The notes below the pieces were generated by a model. That model made no database searches. It worked only from the letters and a program-made list of their open reading frames with translations, and was not told the DNA's origin. A stretch of DNA of 64,000 nt from NCBI RefSeq assembly GCF_041022165.1, contig NZ_CP163302.1:1302001-1366000 (forward strand), written 5' to 3'. A program made the position numbers and the translations under genes. The stretch is from Sinomonas sp. P10A9. GTDB lineage: Bacteria > Actinomycetota > Actinomycetes > Actinomycetales > Micrococcaceae. How positions within the stretch are numbered: the first letter of the stretch is position 1; each line of letters starts with the position of its first letter. Shown here piece after piece: positions 56,751 through 64,000 of this stretch.

Positions 56751-57787
56751 TCCGCCTCCTTGGAGGGCTTCTCGTGCTGGTCGACGGTGAGGGTCTCGGC
56801 GCCGTCCACGACGGATCCGGGGGCGAGGATGCCGGCATCCTCAGTGCCGACCACCGACTCCTCATCGGCGGCCAGTTCCTCCTCGAGCTCCTCGAGGCCG
56901 CCCGCTGCGCCCAGGTCGACGTCGTGGTGGGCGCCCAGGTAGGCGTCGATGACGGCCTGATCCCTCATGACGTCCCCAGGCGGCCCCTCCGCCACGATCT
57001 TGCCCTCGGCCATGACCACGACCCAGTCCGCGATGTGGCGGACCATGTGCATGTCGTGCTCGACGAAGAGGACTGTCATGCCCTCGGCCTTGAGGTTCTT
57101 GATGTGGTCGAGGAGGCTCTGCGTGAGTGCAGGGTTGACGCCGGCCATGGGCTCGTCGAGCATGACGAGCTTGGGGCTGACCATGAGCGCGCGTGCCATC
57201 TCGAGGAGCTTGCGCTGACCACCCGAGAGCGAGGCGGCGTAGTCGTCCCGCTTGGTGTCGAGCTTGAACTTGGTCAGCAGGCCCTCGGCCTGCCCAGTGA
57301 TGTCCTTCTCGCGCTTGCCCCAGATGCCGCGGAAGAGCGCGTTGCGCAGCTTCTCGCCGGGCTGCTCGGAGGCCCCGAGACGCATGTTCTCGATGACCGT
57401 GAGCTTGCCCATGACCTTGGTGAGCTGGAACGTGCGCACCATCCCGAGCCGGGCGACCTTGTAGGACGACATGCCCGCCAGATTGGTGCCTTCGAACTGC
57501 CACGAGCCCGTGTTCGGGGTGTCGAAGCCCGTGAGCAGGTTGAACAGCGTGGTCTTCCCGGCCCCGTTGGGGCCGATGAGGGCCGTGATCTTGTGGCGCG
57601 GGATCTCGAGGTGCTCGACATCGACGGCGTTGATGCCGCCGAATCGGCGGCTCACGTTGTCCGCGACGACGATCGGGTCCCTCTTCCTGCAGCCGGGGGC
57701 CCCGGGCCCCTCGGCGATCGGACGGACGTCCGTCATGTAGTCGACGGTGTCGACGGGCGCACCTGCGGTGCTGCTGGTCTCGCTCAT
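56747..57787 (-). CDS. livG: Branched-chain amino acid ABC transporter ATPase LivG
   Basis: 346 residues. Walker A GPNGAGKTTLFNLLTG, signature LSGGQRKLLEMARALM, Walker B LVMLDEPMAGVNPALTQ. It is longer than usual (about 255 residues) because of a 40-residue N-terminal and a 50-residue acidic C-terminal extension (GLEELEEELAADEESVVG) not seen in typical LivG. Confidence 0.92.
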   Translation of the reverse strand: MSETSSTAGAPVDTVDYMTDVRPIAEGPGAPGCRKRDPIVVADNVSRRFGGINAVDVEHLEIPRHKITALIGPNGAGKTTLFNLLTGFDTPNTGSWQFEGTNLAGMSSYKVARLGMVRTFQLTKVMGKLTVIENMRLGASEQPGEKLRNALFRGIWGKREKDITGQAEGLLTKFKLDTKRDDYAASLSGGQRKLLEMARALMVSPKLVMLDEPMAGVNPALTQSLLDHIKNLKAEGMTVLFVEHDMHMVRHIADWVVVMAEGKIVAEGPPGDVMRDQAVIDAYLGAHHDVDLGAAGGLEELEEELAADEESVVGTEDAGILAPGSVVDGAETLTVDQHEKPSKEAE

Positions 57788-58755
57788 GAGAACGCGAGCT
57801 CCTTCTTGTTGCCGAACACACCTTGTGGCCGGAAGATCATCAACAGCATGAGGGCCACACCCACGAGGATGTAGCGCAGCTGGCCTGCCTGCGTGGTGCT
57901 CAGGAACGGCAGGGCGCCGATCTGGATGAGCCCGTACAGCACGTTCTGGGTCAGCGACAGCACGACCCAGAAGATCATCGCGCCGACGATCGGGCCGAGC
58001 ACGGTGGCCATGCCGCCGAGCAGGAGGCAGGTCCAGAGGAAGAACGTGAATTCCGTGCCGTAGTTGGCGGGCTGGACCACGTCACGCGGGAGGGTGAACA
58101 CGAGGCCCGCGAGGGAGCCGAAGATGCCGCCGAGGATGAGCGCCTGCATCTTGTACGCGTACACGTTCTTCCCAAGCGAGCGCACGGCCAGCTCGTCCTC
58201 GCGGATGCCCTTGAGCACGCGGCCCCACGGGCTGCGCATGAGCAGCCACACGACGATCCCGAGGATGACGACGAGGCCCCAGCCGAAGACACGGAAGAAG
58301 AAGTCGTTGCTGCTGTAGCCGAAGTAGAACGTGCCCTGGGGGAACGGGTTGAGCCGGAGGAAGTCCTGCCGGATGCCGGCGAGGCCATTGGCCGAGCCCG
58401 TGACATCGGTGAGCGTGTTGGTCGTGACGACATAACGGATGATCTCCGCTGCGGCGATGGTCACGATCGCCAGATAGTCGGCGCGCAGGCGGAGGGTCGG
58501 GATGCCCAGGATGAGGGCGAAGACCACCGAGGCGAGCACGGCCGCGATGAGGGCGAGCCAGAAGGGGAACTGGAGGTGAATGGTGGTCATGGCGAAGACG
58601 TACGCCCCGACCGCGATGAAGCCCGCCTGGCCGAAGTTGAGCAGGCCCGAGTAGCCGAAGTGCACGGCGAGGCCGAGGGCGGCGAGTGCGTAGGCGGCCG
58701 TCGTGGGGCTGAAGAGCTCCCCGACTGCCTCGCTGAGTATCTGTCCGAAATCCAT
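57784..58755 (-). CDS. livM: Branched-chain amino acid ABC transporter permease LivM
   Basis: 323 residues, about nine helices. GYSGLLNFGQAGFIAVGAYV and RSPWGRVLKGIREDELAVRSLG are the family's quasi-repeat and EAA-like loop. Forms the channel with LivH. Overlaps livG by 4 bases. Confidence 0.92.
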   Translation of the reverse strand: MDFGQILSEAVGELFSPTTAAYALAALGLAVHFGYSGLLNFGQAGFIAVGAYVFAMTTIHLQFPFWLALIAAVLASVVFALILGIPTLRLRADYLAIVTIAAAEIIRYVVTTNTLTDVTGSANGLAGIRQDFLRLNPFPQGTFYFGYSSNDFFFRVFGWGLVVILGIVVWLLMRSPWGRVLKGIREDELAVRSLGKNVYAYKMQALILGGIFGSLAGLVFTLPRDVVQPANYGTEFTFFLWTCLLLGGMATVLGPIVGAMIFWVVLSLTQNVLYGLIQIGALPFLSTTQAGQLRYILVGVALMLLMIFRPQGVFGNKKELAFS

Positions 58756-58766
58756 GATGGCCTCCT

Positions 58767-60107
58767 CTAGCCCACACGCTCACGGCGGCCCAGGATGCCC
58801 TGGGGCCGGAACAGGAGGACGAGGATCATGACGACCAGCGCCCCGACGTACTTGAGATCAGATGTCAGACCGAACACGGTGGTCAGCTCGACGAAGACGC
58901 CCACGATGACGGAGCCCAGGAGTGCGCCGAACACCGTCCCGAGACCGCCTAGGGTGACGCCTGCGAAGATCATGAGCAGGATCTGCTGGCCCATGTTGAA
59001 GGAGACACCGGGTCGGTAGTAGGCCCACAGTATGCCTCCGAGCGACGCGAGGAAGCCGCCCGTGATCCAGACGAGCCGGATCACGCGGTCGACGTCGATT
59101 CCGCTCGCCGCCGCGAGTGCTGGGTTGTCTGCGACCGCACGCGTCGCCTTGCCGAGGCGCGTCCGCAGGAGCGCGAACGCGATCAGGAGGATGACGACGA
59201 GCGAGATCAGCAGCGACCACAGGTTGTTGGGCGAGACGGAGATGGGTCCGAGCTCGATGTCCGTGGACTGCGAGTACGGCAGCTGCTGGGTCGCGCCGCC
59301 GAAGAAGAACAGGATGACGTAGCGGACGGCGAGTGCGAGACCAATGCTCACGATCATCATCGGCACGAGGCCCGTGCCGCGCCGGCGCAGCGGCTTCCAC
59401 AGCCACGCGTCCTGAACGTAGCCGAAGGCGACACCGGCGGCGAGGCCCGCGATGATCGCAAGCCAGAAGGGCGCGCCGATGGCGCTGAGCGAGAAGACGA
59501 CGACGGCGCCGAGTGTCACCATCTCGCCGTGGGCGAAGTTCGTCAGGCCCGTGGTGCCGAAGATGAGGGAGAGGCCGACGGCCGAGAGCGCGAGCAGCAG
59601 GCCGAAGCTCAGGCCGGCGACGAGCCGGTTGGCCAGATTGGAGAAGAAGCTCTCCTGATGCACCTGGATGCCCGCGCCGAACGCGAAGATCGTGCTGGCG
59701 TTCGAGGTCTGGTTGAACGTCACGGTCCGGGGGTTGTCCTGGCCCTCGGCAAGCTTGATGCCATCCGGCAGCGTGGACTCGTCAAGGGTCACCTTGTAGC
59801 TGCCCTGAGTGGGCACGGAGATGGTCCACGCGCCCGACGCCCCCGAGGTCGTGCTGCCGGTGAAGCCTTCTCCCGCGGCGGTGATCTTGACGCCTTGGAG
59901 GGGCTGACCGGCGTTGCGCAGGAAGCCCGAGATGCTGTTCTGGAACTGGGTCTGGCTTGAGCTCGGACCGGGGCTGGGCGAGGTTGTCGCGTCAGCGGCT
60001 GGGGCGAGAGCCAGGAGCACTGCGAGGAAGGCGCCGATCAGGGCGCCAGCGGCCACCAGCACGCGTGGTACGCGTGGCCGGCGTATGGCCGGGGCTGTGC
60101 TTGTCAC
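58767..60107 (-). CDS. livH: LivH permease with extra N-terminal extracytoplasmic domain
   Basis: 446 residues from GTG with GGAGG 7 nt upstream. Residues 1-40 are a signal peptide (VLVAAGALIGAFLAVLLALA). Residues about 55-135 form a beta-rich domain (SGFLRNAGQPLQGVKITAAG, GASGAWTISVPTQGSYKVTL) like carboxypeptidase-regulatory/Cna-B folds. The normal LivH permease follows from about 155 with GLSLIFGTTGLTNFAHGEMV and LRRRGTGLVPMMIVSIGLAL. Usual LivH proteins have about 290-300 residues and lack the extension. First gene of livHMGF. Confidence 0.9.
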   Translation of the reverse strand: MTSTAPAIRRPRVPRVLVAAGALIGAFLAVLLALAPAADATTSPSPGPSSSQTQFQNSISGFLRNAGQPLQGVKITAAGEGFTGSTTSGASGAWTISVPTQGSYKVTLDESTLPDGIKLAEGQDNPRTVTFNQTSNASTIFAFGAGIQVHQESFFSNLANRLVAGLSFGLLLALSAVGLSLIFGTTGLTNFAHGEMVTLGAVVVFSLSAIGAPFWLAIIAGLAAGVAFGYVQDAWLWKPLRRRGTGLVPMMIVSIGLALAVRYVILFFFGGATQQLPYSQSTDIELGPISVSPNNLWSLLISLVVILLIAFALLRTRLGKATRAVADNPALAAASGIDVDRVIRLVWITGGFLASLGGILWAYYRPGVSFNMGQQILLMIFAGVTLGGLGTVFGALLGSVIVGVFVELTTVFGLTSDLKYVGALVVMILVLLFRPQGILGRRERVG

Positions 60108-60539
60108 GTAGGAGCCTCCGTACTTTCCGGGGGGAGCGGCTGGCACGGCCAGCCGGAACGGTTGGTGCAACGGGTGCAGCCCATCGCACTGGGAACGCAA
60201 GCTCCGGAATGTGACGAATCTCACCCGTTGAGAGCAATGTTACCCGGGGGAAGCGTGGGGATTGCCGCGATGAGGCGCCGGTGCGCATCGCGATCGGATA
60301 ACAACTGTGAAGGGACGCCTCCGTGTACTTTCAGTTCCAGTTAACTCTCGGCCCTCCCGATGGAACAGGCCTAAACCTTCGCCCCGGGCAGGCCAGAGGC
60401 TGTAGCGTCAGGGCAAGAAGCCCACCTCGGGGAACTTCTGGGCTTTCCTGTGCGTGGAACCGGCAGGGATCGCCGCAGCGCCGGCGGTGGGCCATCGGGA
60501 TCGAAACAGCCTCGACCCGCCGACGATCAAGGAGCCGAC
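60108..60539. other. Divergent control region of livHMGF and the BI-1-like gene
   Basis: 432 bases without a credible gene. TAGCGT (60403-60408) could be a -10 for the rightward gene. AAGCCCA (60419 region) and TGGGCTT form a small inverted repeat before it. On the leftward side TAACAT (reverse of about 60239-60244) is a weak -10 candidate. No riboswitch motif recognised. Confidence 0.4.
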
Positions 60540-61472
60540 ATGGCATTCGGGGGAAACCCTGTCTTCCGGGGGAAGACCTTCAAGGGAGCGGTCGCGACCG
60601 CTCAGCCGCCCGTTCCGCACGCCCAGGACCAGAGCCCCTACGTCAAAGGCCAGAACCCGTACGGCGCGAATCCGTACGGGCAGGGCACCTACGGCCAGGC
60701 CCCCTACGGCCAGGCCCGCTTCCAGCAGCCGATGTCCGCCGACCAGCTGGATGCGCTCTACCGCTCGCCGGCGGCCAGCCCTGCCGAGACAGGGCGCATG
60801 ACGTATGACGACGTCATCGTCAAGACGCTCGCCTGCCTCGGCTTCGTGGTGGTGGGTGCGGCGGTGACCCTTGCGGTACCCGCAGGTGCGGCGATGGGCC
60901 TCACCCTGCTCGGGGCCATCGGCGGATTCGTCCTCGCGATGGTGAATACCTTCAAGCGCGAGCCCGTGGCTGGCCTCATCCTCGCGTATGCGGGCCTCGA
61001 AGGGCTCTTCCTCGGCGGGCTCACGCGTCTCATCGATGCCTTCGCCAAGGGCGTCGGCTTCCAGGCTGTCCTCGGGACTCTGGTTGTCGCCGGCGTGACC
61101 CTGGGGCTGTACAAGAGCGGCAAGGTCCGCGCGACCCCGGGCCTCGCGAAGTTCCTGATGATCGCGCTCGTGAGCTACCTCGCGTTCAGCCTCGTGAACG
61201 TCGTCATCATGTTCGCCGACCCGGGCATGGGCGCGTGGGGCCTGCGCAGTGTGCCCGTGCTCGGGATCCCGCTGGGCGTGATCGTCGGCCTGTTCGCGGT
61301 CGTGCTCGCGGCCATCTCCCTCATCTTCGACTTCAACTCGGTCGAGCAGGGCGTCCGCGCCGGGGCACCGCGCCGCTACGCGTGGACGGCGGCCTTCGGA
61401 CTGACCGTCACCCTCGTGTGGCTGTACACCGAGATCCTGCGCCTCCTGGCGATCTTCAACAGCAACGACTGA
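60540..61472 (+). CDS. Bax inhibitor-1 / YccA-like membrane protein
   Basis: 310 residues; AAGGAG 5 nt before ATG. A Pro/Gly/Tyr/Gln-rich cytoplasmic N-terminus (NPYGANPYGQGTYGQAPYGQ, about 40-60) precedes seven hydrophobic helices from residue 95. RRYAWTAAFGLTVTLVWLYTEILRLL is the conserved C-terminal segment (shown split as WTAAFGLTVTLVWLYTEILR). Members may be calcium-leak channels; bacterial role unclear. Confidence 0.85.
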   Translation: MAFGGNPVFRGKTFKGAVATAQPPVPHAQDQSPYVKGQNPYGANPYGQGTYGQAPYGQARFQQPMSADQLDALYRSPAASPAETGRMTYDDVIVKTLACLGFVVVGAAVTLAVPAGAAMGLTLLGAIGGFVLAMVNTFKREPVAGLILAYAGLEGLFLGGLTRLIDAFAKGVGFQAVLGTLVVAGVTLGLYKSGKVRATPGLAKFLMIALVSYLAFSLVNVVIMFADPGMGAWGLRSVPVLGIPLGVIVGLFAVVLAAISLIFDFNSVEQGVRAGAPRRYAWTAAFGLTVTLVWLYTEILRLLAIFNSND

Positions 61473-61492
61473 GCCAGGGACCCCGCAACGCC

Positions 61493-61541
61493 ACGCCAGA
61501 GACCCCGCAACCGAAAGCAACGGTTGCGGGGTCTCTGGCGT
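61493..61541. terminator. Perfect 21-bp bidirectional hairpin
   Basis: Arms of 21 bases (starting ACGCCAGAGACCCCGCAACC) are exactly complementary around AAAGCAA. It lies 20 bases past the BI-1-like gene and 23 bases past galK, which are convergent. Extra GACCCCGCAAC and GTTGTGGGGTC words flank it, as in the folD downstream region. Confidence 0.85.
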
Positions 61542-61564
61542 CCGGTTGTGGGGTCTTTGGTGGG

Positions 61565-62737
61565 CTAGAGGACCCGCCGTGCACCCTCGGCCGGGGAGAC
61601 GCTGAAGAGGTCCGGCGCCCTGTAGCCGGCACGGGAGAACGCTGCCGTGACCGCGTCGCCGACCGCTGCCGCGGCCTCGGCCGGAACGAGCGCGATGGCG
61701 GAGCCGCCGAATCCGCCCCCAGTCATCCGGGCGCCCACGGCCCCGGCGGCCCGGGCAGTCTCGACGGCGAGGTCGAGCTCCGGGCACGAGATCTCGAAGT
61801 CGTCACGCATCGAGGCGTGGCTTGCGTCCAGAAGGGGCCCGATCGCGGCGGGCCCTGCGGAACGGAGCACCTCGACCGTCTGGAGCACCCGCTCATCCTC
61901 GGTCACGATGTGCCGCACCCGTCGGAACGTGACCGGGTCGAGGAGCCCTTGGGCCTCGGCGAGGCCTGCAGTGTCCACGTCGCGCAGGGCATCGACGCCC
62001 AGCACCTCCGCACCGAGCTCGCACGCCGCCCGCCGGCTCGCGTAGCCGCCGTCGGAGTGGGAGTGCGCCACCTTGGTGTCGATGACCAGCACGGTGAGCC
62101 CGGCGGCGGATGCATCGAACGGAATGAGCTCGATGCTCTGGTCGCGGCAGTCGAGGAACACGGCGTGCCCTGCTGCGCCGCGCAGTGAGGCGGACTGGTC
62201 GAGGATCCCCGTCGGGGCGCCCACAAAGCCGTTCTCCGCCTGCTGCGTCAGCAGCACGAGGTCCTCGGCGCCGAGGCCCGCGCCCGCGAGCTCGGTCAGC
62301 GCGGTGGCGACGGCGCACTCGATCGCGTGCGACGACGAGAGGCCCGAGCCGGCAGGGACGCTCGAGTCGAGAGCGAGGTCGAAGCCCGGCACCGCGATGC
62401 CACGCCCCTGCAGCGCCCACACGACACCGGCCGGGTACACCGACCAGCCAACCGCGGATTCGCGGGTGAGGGCATCGAGGCCCAACTCGACCACGCCGCC
62501 GCCGTGCGTGGACACGAGCCGCACCGTCCGGTCGGGCCGGACGCGGACGGCCACCCGGGCGGCGAGGTCGATGGCGAACGGAAGGGCGAAGCCCTCGTTG
62601 TAGTCGGTGTGCTCCCCGATGAGGTTCACGCGGCCCGGCGCCTGCCACACGCCGTCGGGCGTCCCCCCGAACGCCGACGCGAAGGCGCGCAGCACCCCGG
62701 CGGTGGGACTGGGAGCGGGAGAGGGCGTGGTGCTCAT
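61565..62737 (-). CDS. galK: Galactokinase
   Basis: 390 residues. GHMP kinase with the galactose signature GRVNLIGEHTDYNEGFALPF, the phosphate loop LDSSVPAGSGLSSSHAIECA, and C-terminal GARMTGGGFGGSAIALVP. It phosphorylates galactose at C1. ATGA overlap with galT upstream. Confidence 0.95.
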   Translation of the reverse strand: MSTTPSPAPSPTAGVLRAFASAFGGTPDGVWQAPGRVNLIGEHTDYNEGFALPFAIDLAARVAVRVRPDRTVRLVSTHGGGVVELGLDALTRESAVGWSVYPAGVVWALQGRGIAVPGFDLALDSSVPAGSGLSSSHAIECAVATALTELAGAGLGAEDLVLLTQQAENGFVGAPTGILDQSASLRGAAGHAVFLDCRDQSIELIPFDASAAGLTVLVIDTKVAHSHSDGGYASRRAACELGAEVLGVDALRDVDTAGLAEAQGLLDPVTFRRVRHIVTEDERVLQTVEVLRSAGPAAIGPLLDASHASMRDDFEISCPELDLAVETARAAGAVGARMTGGGFGGSAIALVPAEAAAAVGDAVTAAFSRAGYRAPDLFSVSPAEGARRVL

Positions 62738-63879
62738 GCGGAGGCCTTTCCGGCAGCGAGCACCTCGCGGAGCCGCTCGGCTACCTGCTCGGGGGTCGTG
62801 TCGTTGATGAAGGCGCCCATTGCGGCCTCGGATCCGGCGAGGAACTTGAGCTTGTCCGCGGCCCGGCGGGGCGATGTGAGCTGGAGGTGGAACCGGCTCG
62901 CGGGGCGCAGCACGGCGTCGAGAGGGGCCTGGTGCCACGCGGCGACGTACGGCGTGGGTGTCGGGTACATCGCGTCCACGGCCCCCAGCAGGGTGAGGTA
63001 CGTGTGGGTGAGCTCGTCCTTCTCCTCCCCGCTGAGCTCGGTGAAGTCGGCGACGTGGCGATGGGGGACCAGATGCACCTCGAGTGGCCAGCGCGCGGCG
63101 AACGGCACGAAGGCGGTGAAGTGATCGCCGTCGAGCACGACGCGTTCGCCCGAGTCCCGCTCGCGGTCCAGGAGCGAGCCGAGCAGCGTGGCGGTTCCTT
63201 CGGCGTCGTCGTAGAAGCGCCGGGCGGCGGCGCCGAGCTGGGCGGCCCGGGGGGCGACGTACGGGTAGGCGTAGATCTGCCCGTGCGGGTGGTGCAGGGT
63301 GACTCCGATGTCCGCGCCGCGGTTCTCGAACGGGAATACCTGCCGCACGCCGGGCAGGGCGCTCAGGGCCGCCGTGCGGTGGGCCCAGGCGTCGACCACA
63401 GTCCGCGCCCGCTCGTAGGGAAGCTCGCCGAAGGAGCCTGTGTGCTCCGGGGTGAAGGACACGACCTCGCAGCGGCCCACCGCGGGCACGGTGTGGCCCC
63501 AAGGCAGCGTTGGAGGCAGCTCGGTGAGATCCGGCCCGAGTGACGGGAAGCGGTTCTCGAACACGACCACGTCGTAGTCGGGATCCGGGATCTCGGAGGC
63601 GTTCCCCGGGGTGCTCGGGCACAGGGGACACTGGTCGGCGGGCGGCAGGTGGGTGCGGGACTGCCGATGGGCCGCCACGGCGACCCAGTCGCCTGAGAGC
63701 TCGTCGAAGCGCAGCTGTCCGTGGTCTGCGCGGCCGGGGAGCCCCCGCGCGTCGGCCAGGGGAGTGCGTGGTGCGGTGCCGGGATCGTCGAAGTAGAGCA
63801 GCTCGCGTCCGTCGGAGAGCCGCATCTGGGTGATCCGTGGGGTGGTCGGGGTCCCGGGGGCGATGGGTGCGTGGGTCAT
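62734..63879 (-). CDS. galT: Galactose-1-phosphate uridylyltransferase
   Basis: 381 residues. The HIT-like active site is VTLHHPHGQIYAYPYVAPR. Zinc-type cysteines CPLCPS and FENRFPSL are also present, and VHLVPHRHVADF near the C-terminus. It exchanges UMP between UDP-glucose and galactose-1-phosphate. ATGA overlap with the upstream regulator, so regulator-galT-galK is one unit. Confidence 0.95.
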   Translation of the reverse strand: MTHAPIAPGTPTTPRITQMRLSDGRELLYFDDPGTAPRTPLADARGLPGRADHGQLRFDELSGDWVAVAAHRQSRTHLPPADQCPLCPSTPGNASEIPDPDYDVVVFENRFPSLGPDLTELPPTLPWGHTVPAVGRCEVVSFTPEHTGSFGELPYERARTVVDAWAHRTAALSALPGVRQVFPFENRGADIGVTLHHPHGQIYAYPYVAPRAAQLGAAARRFYDDAEGTATLLGSLLDRERDSGERVVLDGDHFTAFVPFAARWPLEVHLVPHRHVADFTELSGEEKDELTHTYLTLLGAVDAMYPTPTPYVAAWHQAPLDAVLRPASRFHLQLTSPRRAADKLKFLAGSEAAMGAFINDTTPEQVAERLREVLAAGKASA

Positions 63880-64000
63880 GAACGGCCGTCCTCGTGGTCG
63901 GTGCCATCCTCATCGACGGGTGCCACGATGAGGTCGGCGACATTCTGGCGGAGCTCTTCGAGTGCGCCGGTCGAGAGTCCGTCATCGGTGATGAGGGTGT
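63876..64000 (-). CDS. DeoR family regulator, C-terminal end (partial)
   Basis: Only the last 41 residues are in the window: TLITDDGLSTGALEELRQNV followed by ADLIVAPVDEDGTDHEDGRS. The VLITDxxL...L...GVEVIVA ending is typical of DeoR sugar regulators, and the position before galT-galK supports control of galactose use. The rest lies beyond 64000. Confidence 0.6.
   Translation of the reverse strand, partial: TLITDDGLSTGALEELRQNVADLIVAPVDEDGTDHEDGRS

Overview
The window is a high-GC actinobacterial chromosome segment. Several features point to the Micrococcaceae (Sinomonas/Arthrobacter-like): the eno - DivIC - DUF501 - ppx order, the sdhCDAB operon, a ZTP riboswitch on glyA-folD, actinobacterial-type Liv and BMP transporters, and many genes with a -10 hexamer only 6-8 nt before the start codon. 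The taxon is inferred from gene content and composition; no marker gene was compared. No prophage, integrase, IS element or CRISPR array was seen.

Layout. 1-8.7 kb: the 3' end of an inositol-monophosphatase-family gene, two low-complexity wall/membrane-anchored secreted proteins (one built of 36/41-residue repeats), a Gfo/Idh/MocA oxidoreductase divergent from a TPC-type P1B metal ATPase, and a secreted BNR/sialidase-like propeller protein. 8.7-14.1 kb: a sugar ABC transporter operon (ATPase - permease - binding protein) and its ROK-family regulator, whose two promoters carry nearly identical 26-bp operators. 14.2-19.5 kb: gamma-carbonic anhydrase, purU, a flavin monooxygenase, then a ZTP riboswitch driving glyA-folD (one-carbon metabolism). 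19.7-26.7 kb: an MHS-family transporter with a divergent LysR regulator, a 5'-truncated ferredoxin-reductase remnant, a DrrAB-like ABC exporter, and a small membrane protein. 26.7-30.6 kb: xthA, trpS, a 2H phosphoesterase and a BrkB-family membrane protein. 30.6-36.8 kb: sdhCDAB, divergent manC, and an M20 amidohydrolase.

37-47.2 kb: a nucleoside uptake and salvage block (BMP-type ABC transporter, cdd, deoA, a DedA protein, add) and a MazG protein. 47.3-54.1 kb: eno, a DivIC/FtsB-like protein, DUF501, ppx/gppA, a membrane-anchored subtilase and an NDH-2 dehydrogenase, followed by an odd tRNA with a UAA anticodon but a short (class I) variable arm. 54.4-60.1 kb: a branched-chain amino acid ABC system (livK convergent to livHMGF), in which LivH carries an extra N-terminal extracytoplasmic domain. 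60.5-64 kb: a Bax-inhibitor-1-like protein and galK-galT behind a DeoR-type regulator that runs off the window.

The most unusual non-coding signal is a composite repeat element present twice (14699-15063 and, inverted, 25742-26152). Each copy has an array of 21-bp units in one orientation, a short conserved core containing a GATATC palindrome, and a second array of the same unit in the opposite orientation, with copy numbers differing between the two (5+6 and 12+2). Other intergenic gaps carry different GTCAC- or GTTGCGGGGTC-based inverted repeats.
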